This document shows, piece after piece, positions 52,401-62,737 of a stretch of DNA of 64,000 nt (position 1 is the stretch's first letter; every line of letters starts with the position of its first letter). The stretch spans positions 868,001 through 932,000 of the forward strand of contig JAPXFQ010002431.1 in assembly GCA_028564705.1 (NCBI GenBank), given 5' to 3'. The notes under the pieces are model-generated. The model was not told the origin of the DNA and made no database searches. It saw nothing but the letters and a program-made list of their open reading frames with translations. Both the position numbers and the translations under genes were made by a program. Source of the DNA: Apricaphanius iberus (taxonomy: Eukaryota > Chordata > Actinopteri > Cyprinodontiformes > Aphaniidae).

Positions 52401-54322
52401 CATTCCCCTTGTAGTTCATTCAGTACATTGGCTGAAATGTCTGTGTGTATTTTAAAGTCTGCTTTTCTATTTTTTACTCTATTAATATTTTCTCTTTTGT
52501 TTACTTGCTTGTTTAGTTTTTTTTTTAATCTGTTCTGTCTGGTTAGGCTTTTGGACATGAGTCTGGCAAATAAACTGAATTGAATATTCTTTTTTATATT
52601 TGAAACATAATGTAAGCACCTTGCAATAGGACTATATGCACTCCAATATACAATAGGCCTTCTCATTGGGCCGATTAACCACAAACAGTATCAGTAGTGG
52701 AGTATATTCACTAGGGATGTGTATTGGCAAGAATCTGGTGATACGATATGAATCATGATACAAAGGGGGATGATACGATATATTGCAATATTTCACGACA
52801 CCATGAGTAAGACTATATTTTTTTATTTTTAGAAATTAAACTTTAGAAAATCTGTCACAACATTCTAAACACTCCAAACTGTTGTAATTACTAGATCTAG
52901 TTGATCCACTGGAACAAAGAAGGTGAAAACAGCCACTAACTACCAGTCATACTTTTAATTTTGTGACAAAAATCACTGTAATTTTTAATGTTTAAATTAA
53001 AATTCCTAAAAAATAAACATCGATTCTTTGCTTTTGAATATCGATGCAATATAATGACATAAAATATCGCAATATATTGGCATATCGATATTTTCTTACA
53101 TCCCTAATATTCATGATGCTTATTTAGATGTGGATTTTTATCCAAGACCCAGGGCATCCTCTGGTCTAGAGGTAAAAAATATATATTTATAGTAGCAAAT
53201 ATTAAACAAACTTTAATTGTCAGAAAACAATACTTGTCAGATCATGGATCAACAGTTTAAAACATGTTTCCATTATGTGATTCTGTTTGGTTTTATACTC
53301 ATCACCAAGTCGTGATACTACTGTCTGCACCATCCGATCAGAAACTGCTTTTTTTTATTTTGCTAATAAGGGCTGCTGTTTTTAGAAGCGTGGGGGATCT
53401 AAAGACCGTAGTCCTACATTAGACAATAGATTCGAAGTTTAAAGTCAATCTAAACCAATCAAAAATAAAAATAAAAAGTTCAGCCGTAGCAGCACGCAAT
53501 CAGTCGAGCTGTGGCTGATAAATGCTCATATCCTTCAGTGTCCCGGGTGTCTGACTGATAGCTTTGGATGAAATATTTCAACGATTAAGTGTGCCCCGTC
53601 AATTTAAAGAAATCCAGCAAGATCAACAAGCCTGAACCACAGGAAACACACTCAGGAGTCTTCTAACTGTACCAACATTTAAATAAATAAGCTCAATAGT
53701 CTCCTATTTAGTCTTCCCAAGCAGCTCAAGGTTGGTTTGTATGTGTTTGCTCAATGAATCCTCCTAAACTACAATTCATAAATTACTCATCTGGTCGATT
53801 TTTCATACAAGAAACGCGATTAAAAGTAACTTAGCCTATTCGCTAACGGTTAGCAACGCTAGCTTTGCCGAGCTAAACAGCTAATGTTGTGCTTATTAAC
53901 AACAGACAGGGAGCTTATTTTAGGGAGGGTTATCTGCTCACTAAATATCTTTCAGCATCCCTGCAGTCAAAAACGCGCTTTTACAGTCAAGCCTCTGCGG
54001 TGCAAGGCAGCAGTCAAACATTAGCCGAGAGCATTTGACAGTTTAAAGCGCGCAACCCTTCCCAGATTGCCACAATAGCAGCCAGCTTCATTGAGCGCCA
54101 CAGAAGGCGCTCTTTGCCGAATTCAAAATACCTGGAGCTGAACACTTTAGAGCAGCTGACGGAGTTGCTGACGTCGCACATGGCCGTATAAGCCGGGTCC
54201 CGGGCCTTTTCCCTCTCGACGTGAAACGCATACAATGAAAGTAGAATGCCCAGCAGGCAGACGAGGAGCCGGGCTATTCTTTCCCACCGAGGGGTGGACA
54301 CTCTCAGGACGGGCGCCGCCAT
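41039..54322 (-). CDS. vkorc1l1: Vitamin K epoxide reductase complex subunit 1-like 1, complete
   Basis: ER membrane enzyme that reduces vitamin K epoxide and vitamin K quinone, supporting gamma-carboxylation and antioxidant functions. Minus-strand coding exons are 54132-54322, 44525-44634 and 41039-41265, with GT-AG introns of 9.5 kb and 3.3 kb; 528 nt including TGA give 175 residues (human 176, also three exons). Four membrane helices are evident (about 15-32, 82-101, 103-125, 128-152). The redox CXXC is Cys138-Val-Ile-Cys141, and the loop cysteines are Cys49 and Cys57. The segment [20 protein letters not shown] is nearly as in mammals, and the protein ends [16 protein letters not shown] 54322 starts MAAPVLRVS and no in-frame ATG precedes it. 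Intron 1 carries six hAT-type insertions. The gene is tail-to-tail with gusb, as in mammals. Confidence 0.97.
41266..44524 (-). other. vkorc1l1 intron 2
   Basis: AT-rich intron. Holds an (AT)n/poly-T patch at 43442-43490 and a GATATCGGTATCGG-type hAT end near 43900-43955. A possible GGGCTGGGCAAT-type hAT end lies near 42570 (minus). No exon missed that I can see. Confidence 0.5.
43442..43491. repeat. (AT)n and poly-T microsatellite
   Basis: AT dinucleotides for about 28 bp, then a T run of about 19 bases, in vkorc1l1 intron 2. Confidence 0.85.
44525..44634 (-). CDS. vkorc1l1: vkorc1l1 exon 2
   Basis: Completes Arg64 and runs to the first base of Gly101; [13 protein letters not shown] loop and [19 protein letters not shown] helix. 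Acceptor CTTTAG, donor GTAAGA. Confidence 0.96.
45211..45596 (-). mobile_element. hAT-type non-autonomous element (TAGGGCTGGGTATCGATTC family)
   Basis: Left end TAGAGCTGTGTTG, right end complement TAGGGCTGGGTATCGATTC; identical 8-bp GAACTGAT at 45203-45210 and 45597-45604. The 386-bp interior is ATCGATT-rich. Same family as 10427-10830 in gusb. Confidence 0.85.
45735..46710 (+). mobile_element. hAT-type non-autonomous element (GGGCGGTAT ends)
   Basis: Left end AAGGCCTGGGCGGTATACC, right end complement TAGGGGTGGGCGGTATGGC; perfect 8-bp AGTTAGAA duplication at 45727-45734 and 46711-46718. 976 bp, no transposase domain recognised. Confidence 0.87.
46795..47211 (+). mobile_element. hAT-type MITE, TAGGGATG family, copy 1
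   Basis: Ends TAGGGATCTG and rc TAGGGATGCAAG; flanking 8 bp ATTAAAAG/ATTAAAAA match at seven positions. Interior carries ATGAGTAAGACTATA, ACTAGATCTAGTT and ATATCGCAATATAT, shared with copies 2 and 3. Confidence 0.8.
47860..48249 (-). mobile_element. hAT-type MITE, TAGGGATG family, copy 2 (inverted)
   Basis: Starts TAGGGATGTAAGAAAAT and ends with CCAGATTCTTGCCCATACAC, the reverse order of copies 1 and 3. Flanking octamers CTGGCCAT and CTGTCTAT match at six of eight positions, so this copy is probably older. Confidence 0.75.
48925..49165 (+). repeat. Dispersed fish repeat with CATTCACACACTG block
   Basis: TATTGAGCTTTTTCAATCAA, then TCATTCACACACTGAAAGTG, TACATTGTAGCCACAGCTTC and CCTGCCCAAGGACACAAG. 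This block order is typical of a widespread teleost repeat. Confidence 0.65.
49232..50413. other. vkorc1l1 intron 1 stretch, possible hAT start
   Basis: TAGGGCTGTGCGATCCGACC at 49232 looks like the start of a hAT-type element, but no matching end is visible. Open frames at 49482-49886 and 49889-50098 have no recognisable domain. Confidence 0.35.
50422..51560. mobile_element. hAT-type non-autonomous element (TAGGGCTGAACGATT ends), 1.14 kb
   Basis: Ends TAGGGCTGAACGATT and AAAATCGTTCAGCCCTA are inverted repeats; subterminal AAATCGCGATTT and AATCGCAATCGCAAT motifs recur. Flanking octamers CTGTAGGT and CTGCAGGT match at seven of eight. No transposase frame is visible in the interior. Confidence 0.85.
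52145..52335 (+). repeat. Partial dispersed repeat
   Basis: GAGCACAGGTACCATAACTT followed by CCATATATAATAATATTTTA resembles the repeat at 14334-14480 in order and spacing. Confidence 0.45.
52712..53106 (+). mobile_element. hAT-type MITE, TAGGGATG family, copy 3
   Basis: Best preserved copy: TAGGGATGTGTATTGGCAAG to ATATTTTCTTACATCCCTA. Flanking ATATTCAC/ATATTCAT match at seven of eight. 395 bp. Confidence 0.85.
54132..54322 (-). CDS. vkorc1l1: vkorc1l1 exon 1
   Basis: Residues 1-63 plus two bases of Arg64: first membrane helix and luminal loop with Cys49 and Cys57. Donor is CTCCAG|GTATTT. Confidence 0.96.
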
Positions 54323-54419
54323 CACTCTCTGGCCTAGCTGGAGACACGCATACACACGCAGCTGGTTCGCCTGTGAGGCAGAGCTGCGACGTGGAAAAAC
54401 GTCAGGACGTGCCACACCG

Positions 54420-54435
54420 TGAGGGGCGGGGCCGA
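54420..54435 (-). promoter_or_regulatory. GC box upstream of vkorc1l1
   Basis: GAGGGGCGGGGCCGAC contains a Sp1-type GGGGCGGGGC box about 100 bp upstream of the vkorc1l1 ATG, in a CpG-containing stretch without TATA box, as usual for a housekeeping promoter. Confidence 0.5.
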
Positions 54436-54479
54436 CAGCAGCAGCAGCAGGCAGCTCAGCTTGTTTAGCAGCAAGTCAA

Positions 54480-55965
54480 CTCAGGCCAGCGCTCCTCTAA
54501 CTTTTCATGACAGTTTTGCTGAAACCTCCACCTATTTTCTCGGCACCTATAAGCACAAATTCAAAAGTCGAACTTTTTTCTGAAATGCTAAAAAATAAAA
54601 AGTAACAACGGGAAGGTCTGGGGTTCGGTGAATGTATACAATTTGTGTACATGTTTTGAAGGTTTTTAGCAAATGGGTGAAGTTTGCAAGAAAAAAAAGT
54701 TGCTTTAGTAATTCAAAAAAGCTGCAATCACAAAACTAACTACTTCTAAGTCAAAATCAAACTTTCAGCTCAAAATCAGTTATCATGTGTTCCCCTCATA
54801 CAAACAACAAGAATATATTCACTACAGAACATTCAGGCACTTAAATAATTAAAGACACAGCATCCAGGGCACAGACTTAACATAAGTTAAAGTTACCATG
54901 GTTATAGTAATATAAAGTGCTAAATATACACAAAAGTAATAAATGGTGTTAAACAAAATGTAAAAAAACAACAAAAAAAACCAAAACACTACTGTAATTT
55001 ACCGATTTACAATAGCTGGCTGAATTTCATCAGTAATGACTGTTCTTGGTTGTCCTCATCCACCACCTCTCACACATACTCTGCCTCTCTGTATGTGTCT
55101 ATCCATTCCAGATGGATATGTCAACCTTTGCACTCTAAACTGACTTCTTATCCTGCCGAATTGATCAAATCACGTCACCAGAAAAACACGTACACATATT
55201 GAATTTTGAGTTGCTGTGTCTAAAAGATAACATCAGTGCTTTAGTTGTGTTAGCATTTTGTTGCCAGTGTTTACAGTTTTGCCATACAAGTGTGAGTTGA
55301 GTTTAGTGACTGAGAATGTTGTTAATATTTTGAGAAGAAAAAAATTTGACTTAGTTTTGCAAACTGTGTCTAATTACCTGAACAGTGTTTGACCAAAACC
55401 GTCTTTGATTCAAAAAGTTATTTTAGGCCATTGAGAATTTGGCTTAGTGAATGGAGTTTCGGGTTTTAGCATTTCAGACCCAGGAAATTCAGATTTCCAA
55501 GCTGGAAAAATCAACCACTTTTTTTCTGAGTAACTGTCATTCATTTCACATCTGTTTGTTTTGCAAATAATACAAAATATTTCCAATGAGTACCACTAAA
55601 AGTGAAATAAGTACAACCAGTAGTACCACCGTAGTTCAAGAGCCATGCATTTAAACCAGCCGGTTTGAATAATTTGTATGACTATAGAAGTGTTACCTAA
55701 ATTTGATTACATAATTTATTTAAAGCACTTTTATTTTATATTCTCACAGTCACAATGTTCACCCTGTCCTTCACCAATAGATCAGTAGGAAATCTGTATA
55801 TAAGTGCCATGGCCTTCTTAACACAACTCTATTTCATACTGAAATTAAATTACACACAGTTAGCTGTTTGTACTATCAGGCTTCGGAATCTAATTGGTTT
55901 CACTGGATTTTAATGATTGATATATAAATAATATATCATAAGGGGGCTTAAGACAAATATGTTTT
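54480..55965. other. Intergenic, nothing recognised
   Basis: AT-rich sequence upstream of vkorc1l1, with no exon, complete repeat or regulatory element that I can support. Confidence 0.4.
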
Positions 55966-55970
55966 CTTTA

Positions 55971-56785
55971 GAATAGAATAGAATAGAATAGAATAGAATA
56001 ATCCTTTATTGACCATCAAAGGGGAAATTCAACTGTAACAGCAGCAAAGTGACATGTTATGGAAACATTTATATTCAAAGGAAAAATATATATATATAAG
56101 AAACAGAATTAAGAAGGGTATATGTAAATTAAGGACAAAAATGATAAAATCAAGTACTGTGCTGTTATTGGAAATAAAGTGGCAACTAAGTAGGAGCATT
56201 TAAAAACAGAAAATGTTGAACAGAATGTGGATGTTTAGTTGTGTGTTAAAAAATAGTATATTTATTATTTACAAGAATTTAAAAAGAATATAAACTGAAA
56301 ACCAGATTGGCAAATAACAGCAGCAGAAATGTTAATATTAAGTGAGTCACACAGTGGAAATCACAGCAGGAATGTGAACATTATAGGTTTATATGGAACA
56401 GTTCTGGTTGTGAAATCTGACAGCTGCAGGGACAAATAGGACCTGTGAATGCATTCCTCCAGTCATCTATGCAGCAGTCTGTCTCTGAAGGAATTCTGCA
56501 GCTCAGCAACATCTTCATGCATGGGGTGAGAGACGCTGTCCAACAGTGAAGATTTTTTCGTCCTTCTGTCTCCCACCACCTGCACTGGATGCAGTGGGGT
56601 GTCTTAGAACAGAACTGGCCTTCCTGATGAGTTTATCCAGCCTCTTCATCTCAGCTGTAGATAAACTGCAGCTCCAACAGACCACACCATAAAAGATGGC
56701 TGATGCTGTCTTCAGGAGTGCTCTCTGAACTCCAATGGACCTCAGCCTCCTCAGCAGGTAGTCTGCTCCGACCTTTCATGTAGAC
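55971..56785 (-). mobile_element. LINE 3' part with (GAATA)n tail
   Basis: Minus-strand reading LLRRLRSIGVQRALLKTASA, then MKRLDKLIRKASSVLRHPTA and VGQRLSPHA matches the C-terminal region of a fish L2/Rex-type LINE polyprotein. Six GAATA units at 55971-56000 mark the 3' tail. Stops and the missing 5' part show it is truncated. Confidence 0.75.
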
Positions 56786-57930
56786 AGCATCAGTGTTGTC
56801 TTTAAAGTGTATAATTTTAACCCTGTGTTTATTTCCCTATTAATATTTATTGCAATGTAATATCCCAATTTATGTAAGTATTTTTCAAATAAAATTCTAT
56901 ATGTATTTGTTTTATTTATGAGTGCCTAATAATCTAAATGATGGCAGCTGCTGTGAAACACAAATGAAAATACAGAGAGGCGTAAACCGAGAGTTTTAAT
57001 TCCGCCTTGGTGCTAGCTCACAACAAATTTACCTTTACAACAACACAAACAGTTCAACACAGAGCATCACCATTTAATGAGACCCAAACCAAACAATAAA
57101 AACTTTAAGGAACCCAGATGAAGAAAGACTAATTCAGTTTATAATAGATCGCATTCAGATTCAGAGGATCATACAGCATTTGGTCAAAGAAAACAAACAG
57201 ATTGCAGCAATTCTTCTTCACTTTGCGTTCCCCCCTCATCCTGAGAAAGTGCATGAAAAAGAAAGAAACCTCCTGCAGTAACAAACTCAGGATGGGCAGC
57301 CATCTGCCTCCGCCAGCAGGGGGTTGTTAGGACAAGAAATAGAACGCAGCAATGAATACCAAACAGAGAAAACAAGAAAGTAAAACAAGAGTAACAATAA
57401 TGTTACAATTAACAATTAATTAACAATTAATAGCGATAAAGTAGAAAAGATAAAAAAATAAAATTTAGGGAAGTAATTATAGTGATTAAATAATGTGTTT
57501 GTAATGTTACATAAAACTTTCTACTCCCCTCGGGTAGGCTACATTTTTTGGGGGAATTTCCTTTCTTCCCAAAGAACAGGGTTTGCTAGAATAATAATCA
57601 TTTGCATATTTTATATATTACCAAAAAAAAAAGAGCACATTAGGGAAGTGGAAGGCAACATATTTTTTTATTTTAATGTAAAGCACCTAATTAATATGTT
57701 GTTGAAAATGTGCAACATAAATAAAACTGTGAAACCGTCTGTAAAGCATTGTAGGTCCATTATCGGATGTCTCAAAACCCAACGTCATTACGTTCTTTCT
57801 TGATTCTATTTTTTTTTTTCAACTATTTCAATTACAAATTTAGCAATCGGATGTCACACACCTATAATCATAATAATAATAATAATACTAACAGAGTAAC
57901 AGAGAATAATTACCAGAGAACTGGCGTGAT

Positions 57931-57936
57931 CACGTG
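57931..57936. promoter_or_regulatory. E-box in nupr1 promoter
   Basis: CACGTG palindrome 29 bp upstream of the TATA box, candidate site for USF/TFE3-class factors. Confidence 0.4.
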
Positions 57937-57964
57937 TTTTGTTTTGTTTTTTTTGTTTTTTGCG

Positions 57965-57972
57965 TATATAAA
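57965..57972 (+). promoter_or_regulatory. TATA box of nupr1
   Basis: TATATAAA about 80 bp before the start codon. Transcription would start near 57995-58000, leaving a 5' UTR of roughly 50-55 nt. A TATA box suits a rapidly induced stress gene. Confidence 0.7.
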
Positions 57973-58051
57973 CACAGTGTGACATCATCTGTTTTGCTCC
58001 GAGGTCCGTCTGCAAAGAAAAAACAGCCGCTGCTCTGCTCCTCGTCTCCAA

Positions 58052-58282
58052 ATGGCGACAGATATGGAAAAACTGGTTTCTTTCGAGGAGGCTTATTACG
58101 ACCAGTATGATTATTATAACTTGCACGAATACCCCTGCCACGCCGGGGGCAAGGGGAGAACCAAGAGGGAGATCGAGCTGAACACGAACCGCCATATCCC
58201 CGCTGGACACGAGAGGAAGATCGCTGAAAAATATCACAACAGCCAGATGAAGCGCAGGAGAACCAAGAGCGCGTCTTCGTGA
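58052..58282 (+). CDS. nupr1: Nuclear protein 1 (NUPR1/p8 family)
   Basis: 76-residue, highly charged protein related to the stress-induced chromatin-associated NUPR1 (p8, 82 residues in human) and NUPR2. NUPR1 is intrinsically disordered, binds DNA and transcription partners and is induced by amino-acid and ER stress. The N-terminal half is acidic and tyrosine-rich (EEAYYDQYDYYNL), followed by the conserved GGKGRTKREIELNTNRH core and a basic KIAEKYHNSQMKRRRTK tail that serves as nuclear localisation signal. The coding region is a single exon, with ATG in CCAAATGG and TGA at 58280. A 442-bp intron appears to follow in the 3' UTR. I use nupr1 for the family; nupr2-type orthology cannot be excluded. 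Confidence 0.92.
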   Translation: MATDMEKLVSFEEAYYDQYDYYNLHEYPCHAGGKGRTKREIELNTNRHIPAGHERKIAEKYHNSQMKRRRTKSASS

Positions 58283-58302
58283 TGCCCCTTCTTCTCACCT
58301 CG

Positions 58303-58744
58303 GTGAGATTATAGTAAAGAACAGAAAACATACCGATCTAAAAAGAGAAGTGATATGCTTCTTTTTTTCTTTTTTTTTACTTGCTGACTGGTCAAGTTGT
58401 CTGAGCCGACCTCTGATCTGTGATCTGTGCCAGAACGCATTTGGCATTGTTTGGTGCCTTTTTGCTGCTTTAAATGTGAATATTTCTATTAAATATGTCG
58501 ACTTGGCTATATTTGGGTTTGGGAGTTGTTAGTTTAACAACTCGTGTTGCGGGAAACATCCACTCCAGTTTAAATATAAAACATCTGAAGATAGAAAAAA
58601 AAATGCAGTCAGTTCAACAGCAAGCTGTGTTTACTGTGCACGAAGTCTGTTTTATTAATCCCTGGCTACGTTCTTACCTAACTATAACTATCAATTAGAA
58701 TCTCATTCGAGCTTTTTGTTTGCTGTTTTCTTATTTCTCTGCAG
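58303..58744 (+). other. Probable 3' UTR intron of nupr1
   Basis: Donor CTCG|GTGAGA begins 20 nt after the stop codon; acceptor TTATTTCTCTGCAG| ends at 58744. Both sites are strong and the AATAAA signals lie only beyond the acceptor. The short distance from the stop should avoid nonsense-mediated decay. Confidence 0.65.
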
Positions 58745-59060
58745 ATCAGTTTGGGTTTCTCATGTTGACGATGGCCAAACCTCTTCTGCCTTTCCTGATC
58801 CTGCAAATGGAGGCTGTGGCATTGAGGGCATGCCCATGCATCGGTCACCAGACAGCGCTCCATTCCTAACCTGCCCTGTAACAGGACCCACCCCTCTCAT
58901 GTTACAGCTGTGGAAGAATATTTACTGTTGAGCTATGTAGGTCAGTTGTGTGTGCTTGATAAATGTTGCTGTATAAATATGGTCATGTATGTGGGTGAAG
59001 ATGTTATTATACTGTATTTTAATTAAATAAAATCTTAATAAAAACAAACAAACAGTGGTT
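58745..59060 (+). other. Probable 3' UTR exon of nupr1
   Basis: Non-coding sequence after the splice acceptor, ending in the polyadenylation signals at 59026 and 59037. An open frame at 58716-58931 does not resemble any NUPR sequence. Confidence 0.6.
59026..59042 (+). terminator. nupr1 polyadenylation signals
   Basis: Two AATAAA hexamers, 59026-59031 and 59037-59042, in an A-rich stretch. The first T-rich run, near 59060-59075, could be the downstream element. Confidence 0.65.
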
Positions 59061-59699
59061 TGCTTTATTTTTGATTTTGAAGGTGATGTAAAAGTTACAA
59101 GATCCAGCTCAGGTTGAGTGGAGAGCAGCTGTGAATATTGGTTTTTAAGTCTTCCATTTGATTCTCAATTAAGAACTAAAGCTGAATGGGTTTCCTGTTC
59201 TATTCCTGCTAGGAAGGGAAAATCTCTGACCCAGTCTCAAGTCTTCAGAAGCATGACAGATTAGGATTACCTTATATTTAGCGCCATCCATCTTCCCAAC
59301 CTACTTAACCAACTTACCCAAAGAAAAATATGCACACACAAAGCATGTTACTGACACCACCACATTTTAGCCCAGGGACGGTGTTTTCTGGGTCAGTTTA
59401 GGTCTATACTGATAAAAAAAAAAAGTAAACAATTACCTCCCAATTATACACTTTAACGTTGGTCTGTCAGATAAAATGCGTTGAAGTTTTTATTTGTAAC
59501 GTCACAAAAGGGGAACATTTCCAGGAATGTTAATACTTTTGCAAGATCTTTTAAAATATTAGGTATAAAGGCGTTTATATTGTGAAGTTTTGTACCATAA
59601 AATATTCAGCAGCCCCTTCATTAGAGGATGGGATCGGTTATCACATGGATAATAAGATCCAGCACAAACACTGAACCCAGTTGCTTCCACTTTCTCAAA

Positions 59700-59760
59700 T
59701 GTATACAGGCTGTCCCATAAGTGTCCATATATTGTTTCTAACTTTGTATTTTTTCATATT
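59700..59760 (+). repeat. Possible mariner-type end
   Basis: CAGGCTGTCCCATAAGTGTC followed by CATATATTG resembles mariner terminal repeats (CTGTCCCATAAGT). No partner end was found. Confidence 0.35.
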
Positions 59761-60099
59761 TCAAATACCCAAGAACAGTGTTTTTCAAAACAGCTCCTCA
59801 ATGAACACTGCCCTGCATGTTTTAGATGTCTCCGTGCTTTAGTTTACCTGATTTCAATTGAGGGATGTATTAATACGCTTTTGATGAGCTGCAATTGTCT
59901 GGTGTGTTACGAAAAATAATATAAATATAATTTCCGCAAACGGAACCTTGTGCTTTTGTTGTGAAGGGTGGTCCTCTCAACCGGAAATGCTCATTTCTCT
60001 ACGACTGGGGTCAAATAAAAGCAATATAACGTGTGTTTTTGGTTCCTGTCGTATTTTCTTTTCCTTTCTCTGTGTGAGCTCTTTACTCGCCGCGGAACA

Positions 60100-60831
60100 A
60101 TGCAGATATGCAGTGTGTGCAGAGAACAGACTCCAAAATACAGATGTCCGAGTTGTAAAATACGATAGTAAGTAAACGCGTTAAAATGCTTACATGCTAG
60201 CTTATCTCGTGTTAGCCAATTCAGTTATCAGCAATAAAACACATTAGAAAGACCTTGTAATTCTAAGCTTTTCATAATTGTAAGTATTTCTTGTAATACA
60301 ACTTTACATTTTTGTCTGAAATATAAAAAATGCAGTCTCGCCTCAGATGTTTGAAAGCTTAAGTATTAATCTTTTTTTAAAAGCCACTGCTATTTATAAT
60401 TTAAAACATACAATAAACTTATCAGTGGTAACCTATCGTTTTACCGTTATGTTTTGTTTTCTATCTAAAGTTTCTTATCGAAATTTGAAAAAGAACATAA
60501 ACACTTCAACACATGGGACGGAAGCCTGTTCGTGTCAAGCTTGACCCCGGAAGACAGAATTCTAATATTAAGAATGGTGTTGTGTAAAATGTGTCTGATC
60601 TCCCAGATAACCCACTGTTTCCTTATTGTGTTGTGATCGTTGCAGTTGTTCCCTTGGCTGTTACAAGAAGCACAAAGGTAAGGAAGCTTAAATCCGCTCA
60701 TAAGTTTTATTATTCTGACAGTTTTGAACCGTGTCTTTACACCCAATGTTATCATGTATTAATAGATAACTGCCTTCCTGTTGAGAAACCTGCTTCTCCA
60801 AGTCCTGAAGCTGAAGATGCTGCCGGCTCTG
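60100..60831 (+). CDS. znhit3: Zinc finger HIT domain protein 3, first three coding exons (partial)
   Basis: ZNHIT3 is a small HIT-zinc-finger protein that works with NUFIP1 in assembling box C/D snoRNPs. Coding exons are 60100-60167, 60646-60677 and 60766-60831, joined in phase. They encode MQICSVCREQTPKYRCPSCK, then IRYCSLGCYKKHKDNC and LPVEKPASPSPEAEDAAGS. The eight zinc ligands are all present: Cys4, Cys7, Cys16, Cys19, Cys24, Cys28, His32 and Cys36, with the exact HIT spacing. The third acceptor (TATTAATAG) has a weak pyrimidine tract. The remaining C-terminal exons were not recognised before the window end. ETS-like CCGGAA and a pyrimidine-rich tract lie upstream of the ATG. Confidence 0.88.
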
Positions 60832-61755
60832 GTAATAATGCTAGAGTCTTAATATTGTCCTTCCTCTCAAAAATGCTTATTAAATATGTTGTTCTACCGT
60901 GAAAAACAAATGTCTTGGGAATTAATTTTTTTATTAATCATAATAAATGTGCTACATTAAGGTTTACATCCACCCCCATGATATTAGTTGTTACTTAACA
61001 TGTCTTGGACTTGGGGAAATATTTGGAATCAATATATAGCAATATGTTCAATCGGTTGTTTAACTAAAGAAAAAGGGGGAAAAAAATCACAAAAATGCCC
61101 CAAAACAATTTTAATTTATATTATTATATTTTTCAGATCAAGCAAAAGGGGAAAAAACTAACTGAATGATTAAATCATGACTTTGCATGGACTAAATTAT
61201 ATTCTTACTTTGTTAACCTTGAGGAATAATACCAGTTTCATGCTGTTTACCACCATTATAAAAAATGTTTAAAGTAATTTAACTGCTGTTATCTATAATA
61301 ATATTTTTTTCATATTGATGCATTGAGTTAAAAAATAGAACAAAGCACACTGAATAAAAACCTGTAAAATTTTGGGAGCAGTTTTCTAAGGCAGAAAATG
61401 ACCCATTTTCACTTTCCTACTTTATAAAAAGTAGAAAAGAATGTTTTCAGACTTCAGAGCTTGTCAGACTTCAGTCTGACAAGCTAATATTAGCTGGTTA
61501 GTCAGGTCATCTGCTCAGTTAGCCAGCCTGCAGATGCAGCTGCAGATCAGCTTTACAGTTTGGAGCCTCATGCTGCATTTTTAAAATTTTTTTAGCTGGA
61601 CTGGATTCATGCTGTTGGTCCTCTTGGTGAGCTTATCTGCCCTAGCTAAGGATCATATTTAGAGCTCTTTGGTCTTGATGGGTCTGTTTTAGGACAGAGT
61701 GTTAGGGCCATTATGGACAAAAGAAAAATATTTTACAGTACATTTTTGCATATCG
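60832..61755. other. znhit3 intron or downstream sequence
   Basis: AT-rich; I looked for the acidic and leucine-rich C-terminal exons of ZNHIT3 and found none. Confidence 0.4.
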
Positions 61756-61759
61756 TCAG

Positions 61760-62735
61760 AACAGGAGTACAGGGGATGCTGTCCCCATTGCGCTTCACTC
61801 TGTCCTTTCTCATCTGAACAGTAAAAACTCCCACCCCAGAATGTTGTTCATAGACTTTAGTTTAACACAATCATCCCCTCACAACTCATCAGAAAACTCA
61901 CAGACAGAGTTCCCCTCGTGTGCAACTGGTTACTGGACTTCCTGACCAGTTGGCCCCAACAGGTCCGCTGGATAACCACCGCTCATCCACCATTACAATG
62001 AACATTGGTGTACCACAAGGCTGTGTGATAAGTCCTTTTCCTCTACTCCTTCCTCACCCTTGACTGCAGACCTGTCGATGTTTTCAACATCATCATTAAG
62101 TTTGCAGATGATACCACGGTGATTGGCCTTATCAAAGACGGCGATGAAGGTGCCTACAGAGAGGAGGTGGATGGTCTGGCTGAGTGGTGCGACACCAACA
62201 ACCTGCTGCTCATCACAGAGAAGACCAAGGAGCTCATCGTGGACTTCGGGAGGAATGCTGACTCATTCCACCCATCCACATCAAAGGGACGGCTGTGGAG
62301 CGTGTGAATAGCTTCAAGTTCCTAGGGGTCCACATCTCCAGGGATCTCACCCAGACGACCAGCTGCTCCAAGCTGCTCAAGAAGGCTCACCAGCGCCTCT
62401 TCTTCCACCTGTCCTCAGAACTTCTGCTTCACCATGGAGAGCATCCTGACCAACTGTATAACAGTCTGGTACGGGAGCTGCTCTGCCTCGGACTGGAAGG
62501 TGTAGGAGAGAGTGGTGAAAGCCGCCCAGCGCCACTTCCTGATATAGAGGTCATCTTCAGGCCATTTGAAAAGGGCTGGGAACATCATCAAAGATCTCAG
62601 TCATCGAGCACACCGACTCTTCGTCCTCCTGCCCTCTGGGAGGCGCTACAGGAGCTTCCGGACAAAGTACACCAGGTGCTGGAACAGATTCTTTCCTACA
62701 ACTGGCAGACTCCTGAACTCTGCCTCCTGACATTT
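61760..62735 (+). mobile_element. L2/Rex-type LINE reverse transcriptase remnant
   Basis: Reads [10 protein letters not shown] near 61850, then VPQGCVIS near 62010, IKFADDTTVIGLIKDGDEGA near 62096 (catalytic FADD), EWCDTNNLLL, then FKFLGVHISRDLT near 62310 and C-terminal blocks to 62735. At least three frameshifts break the frame. It lies where the znhit3 intron would be. Confidence 0.82.
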
Positions 62736-62737
62736 AC

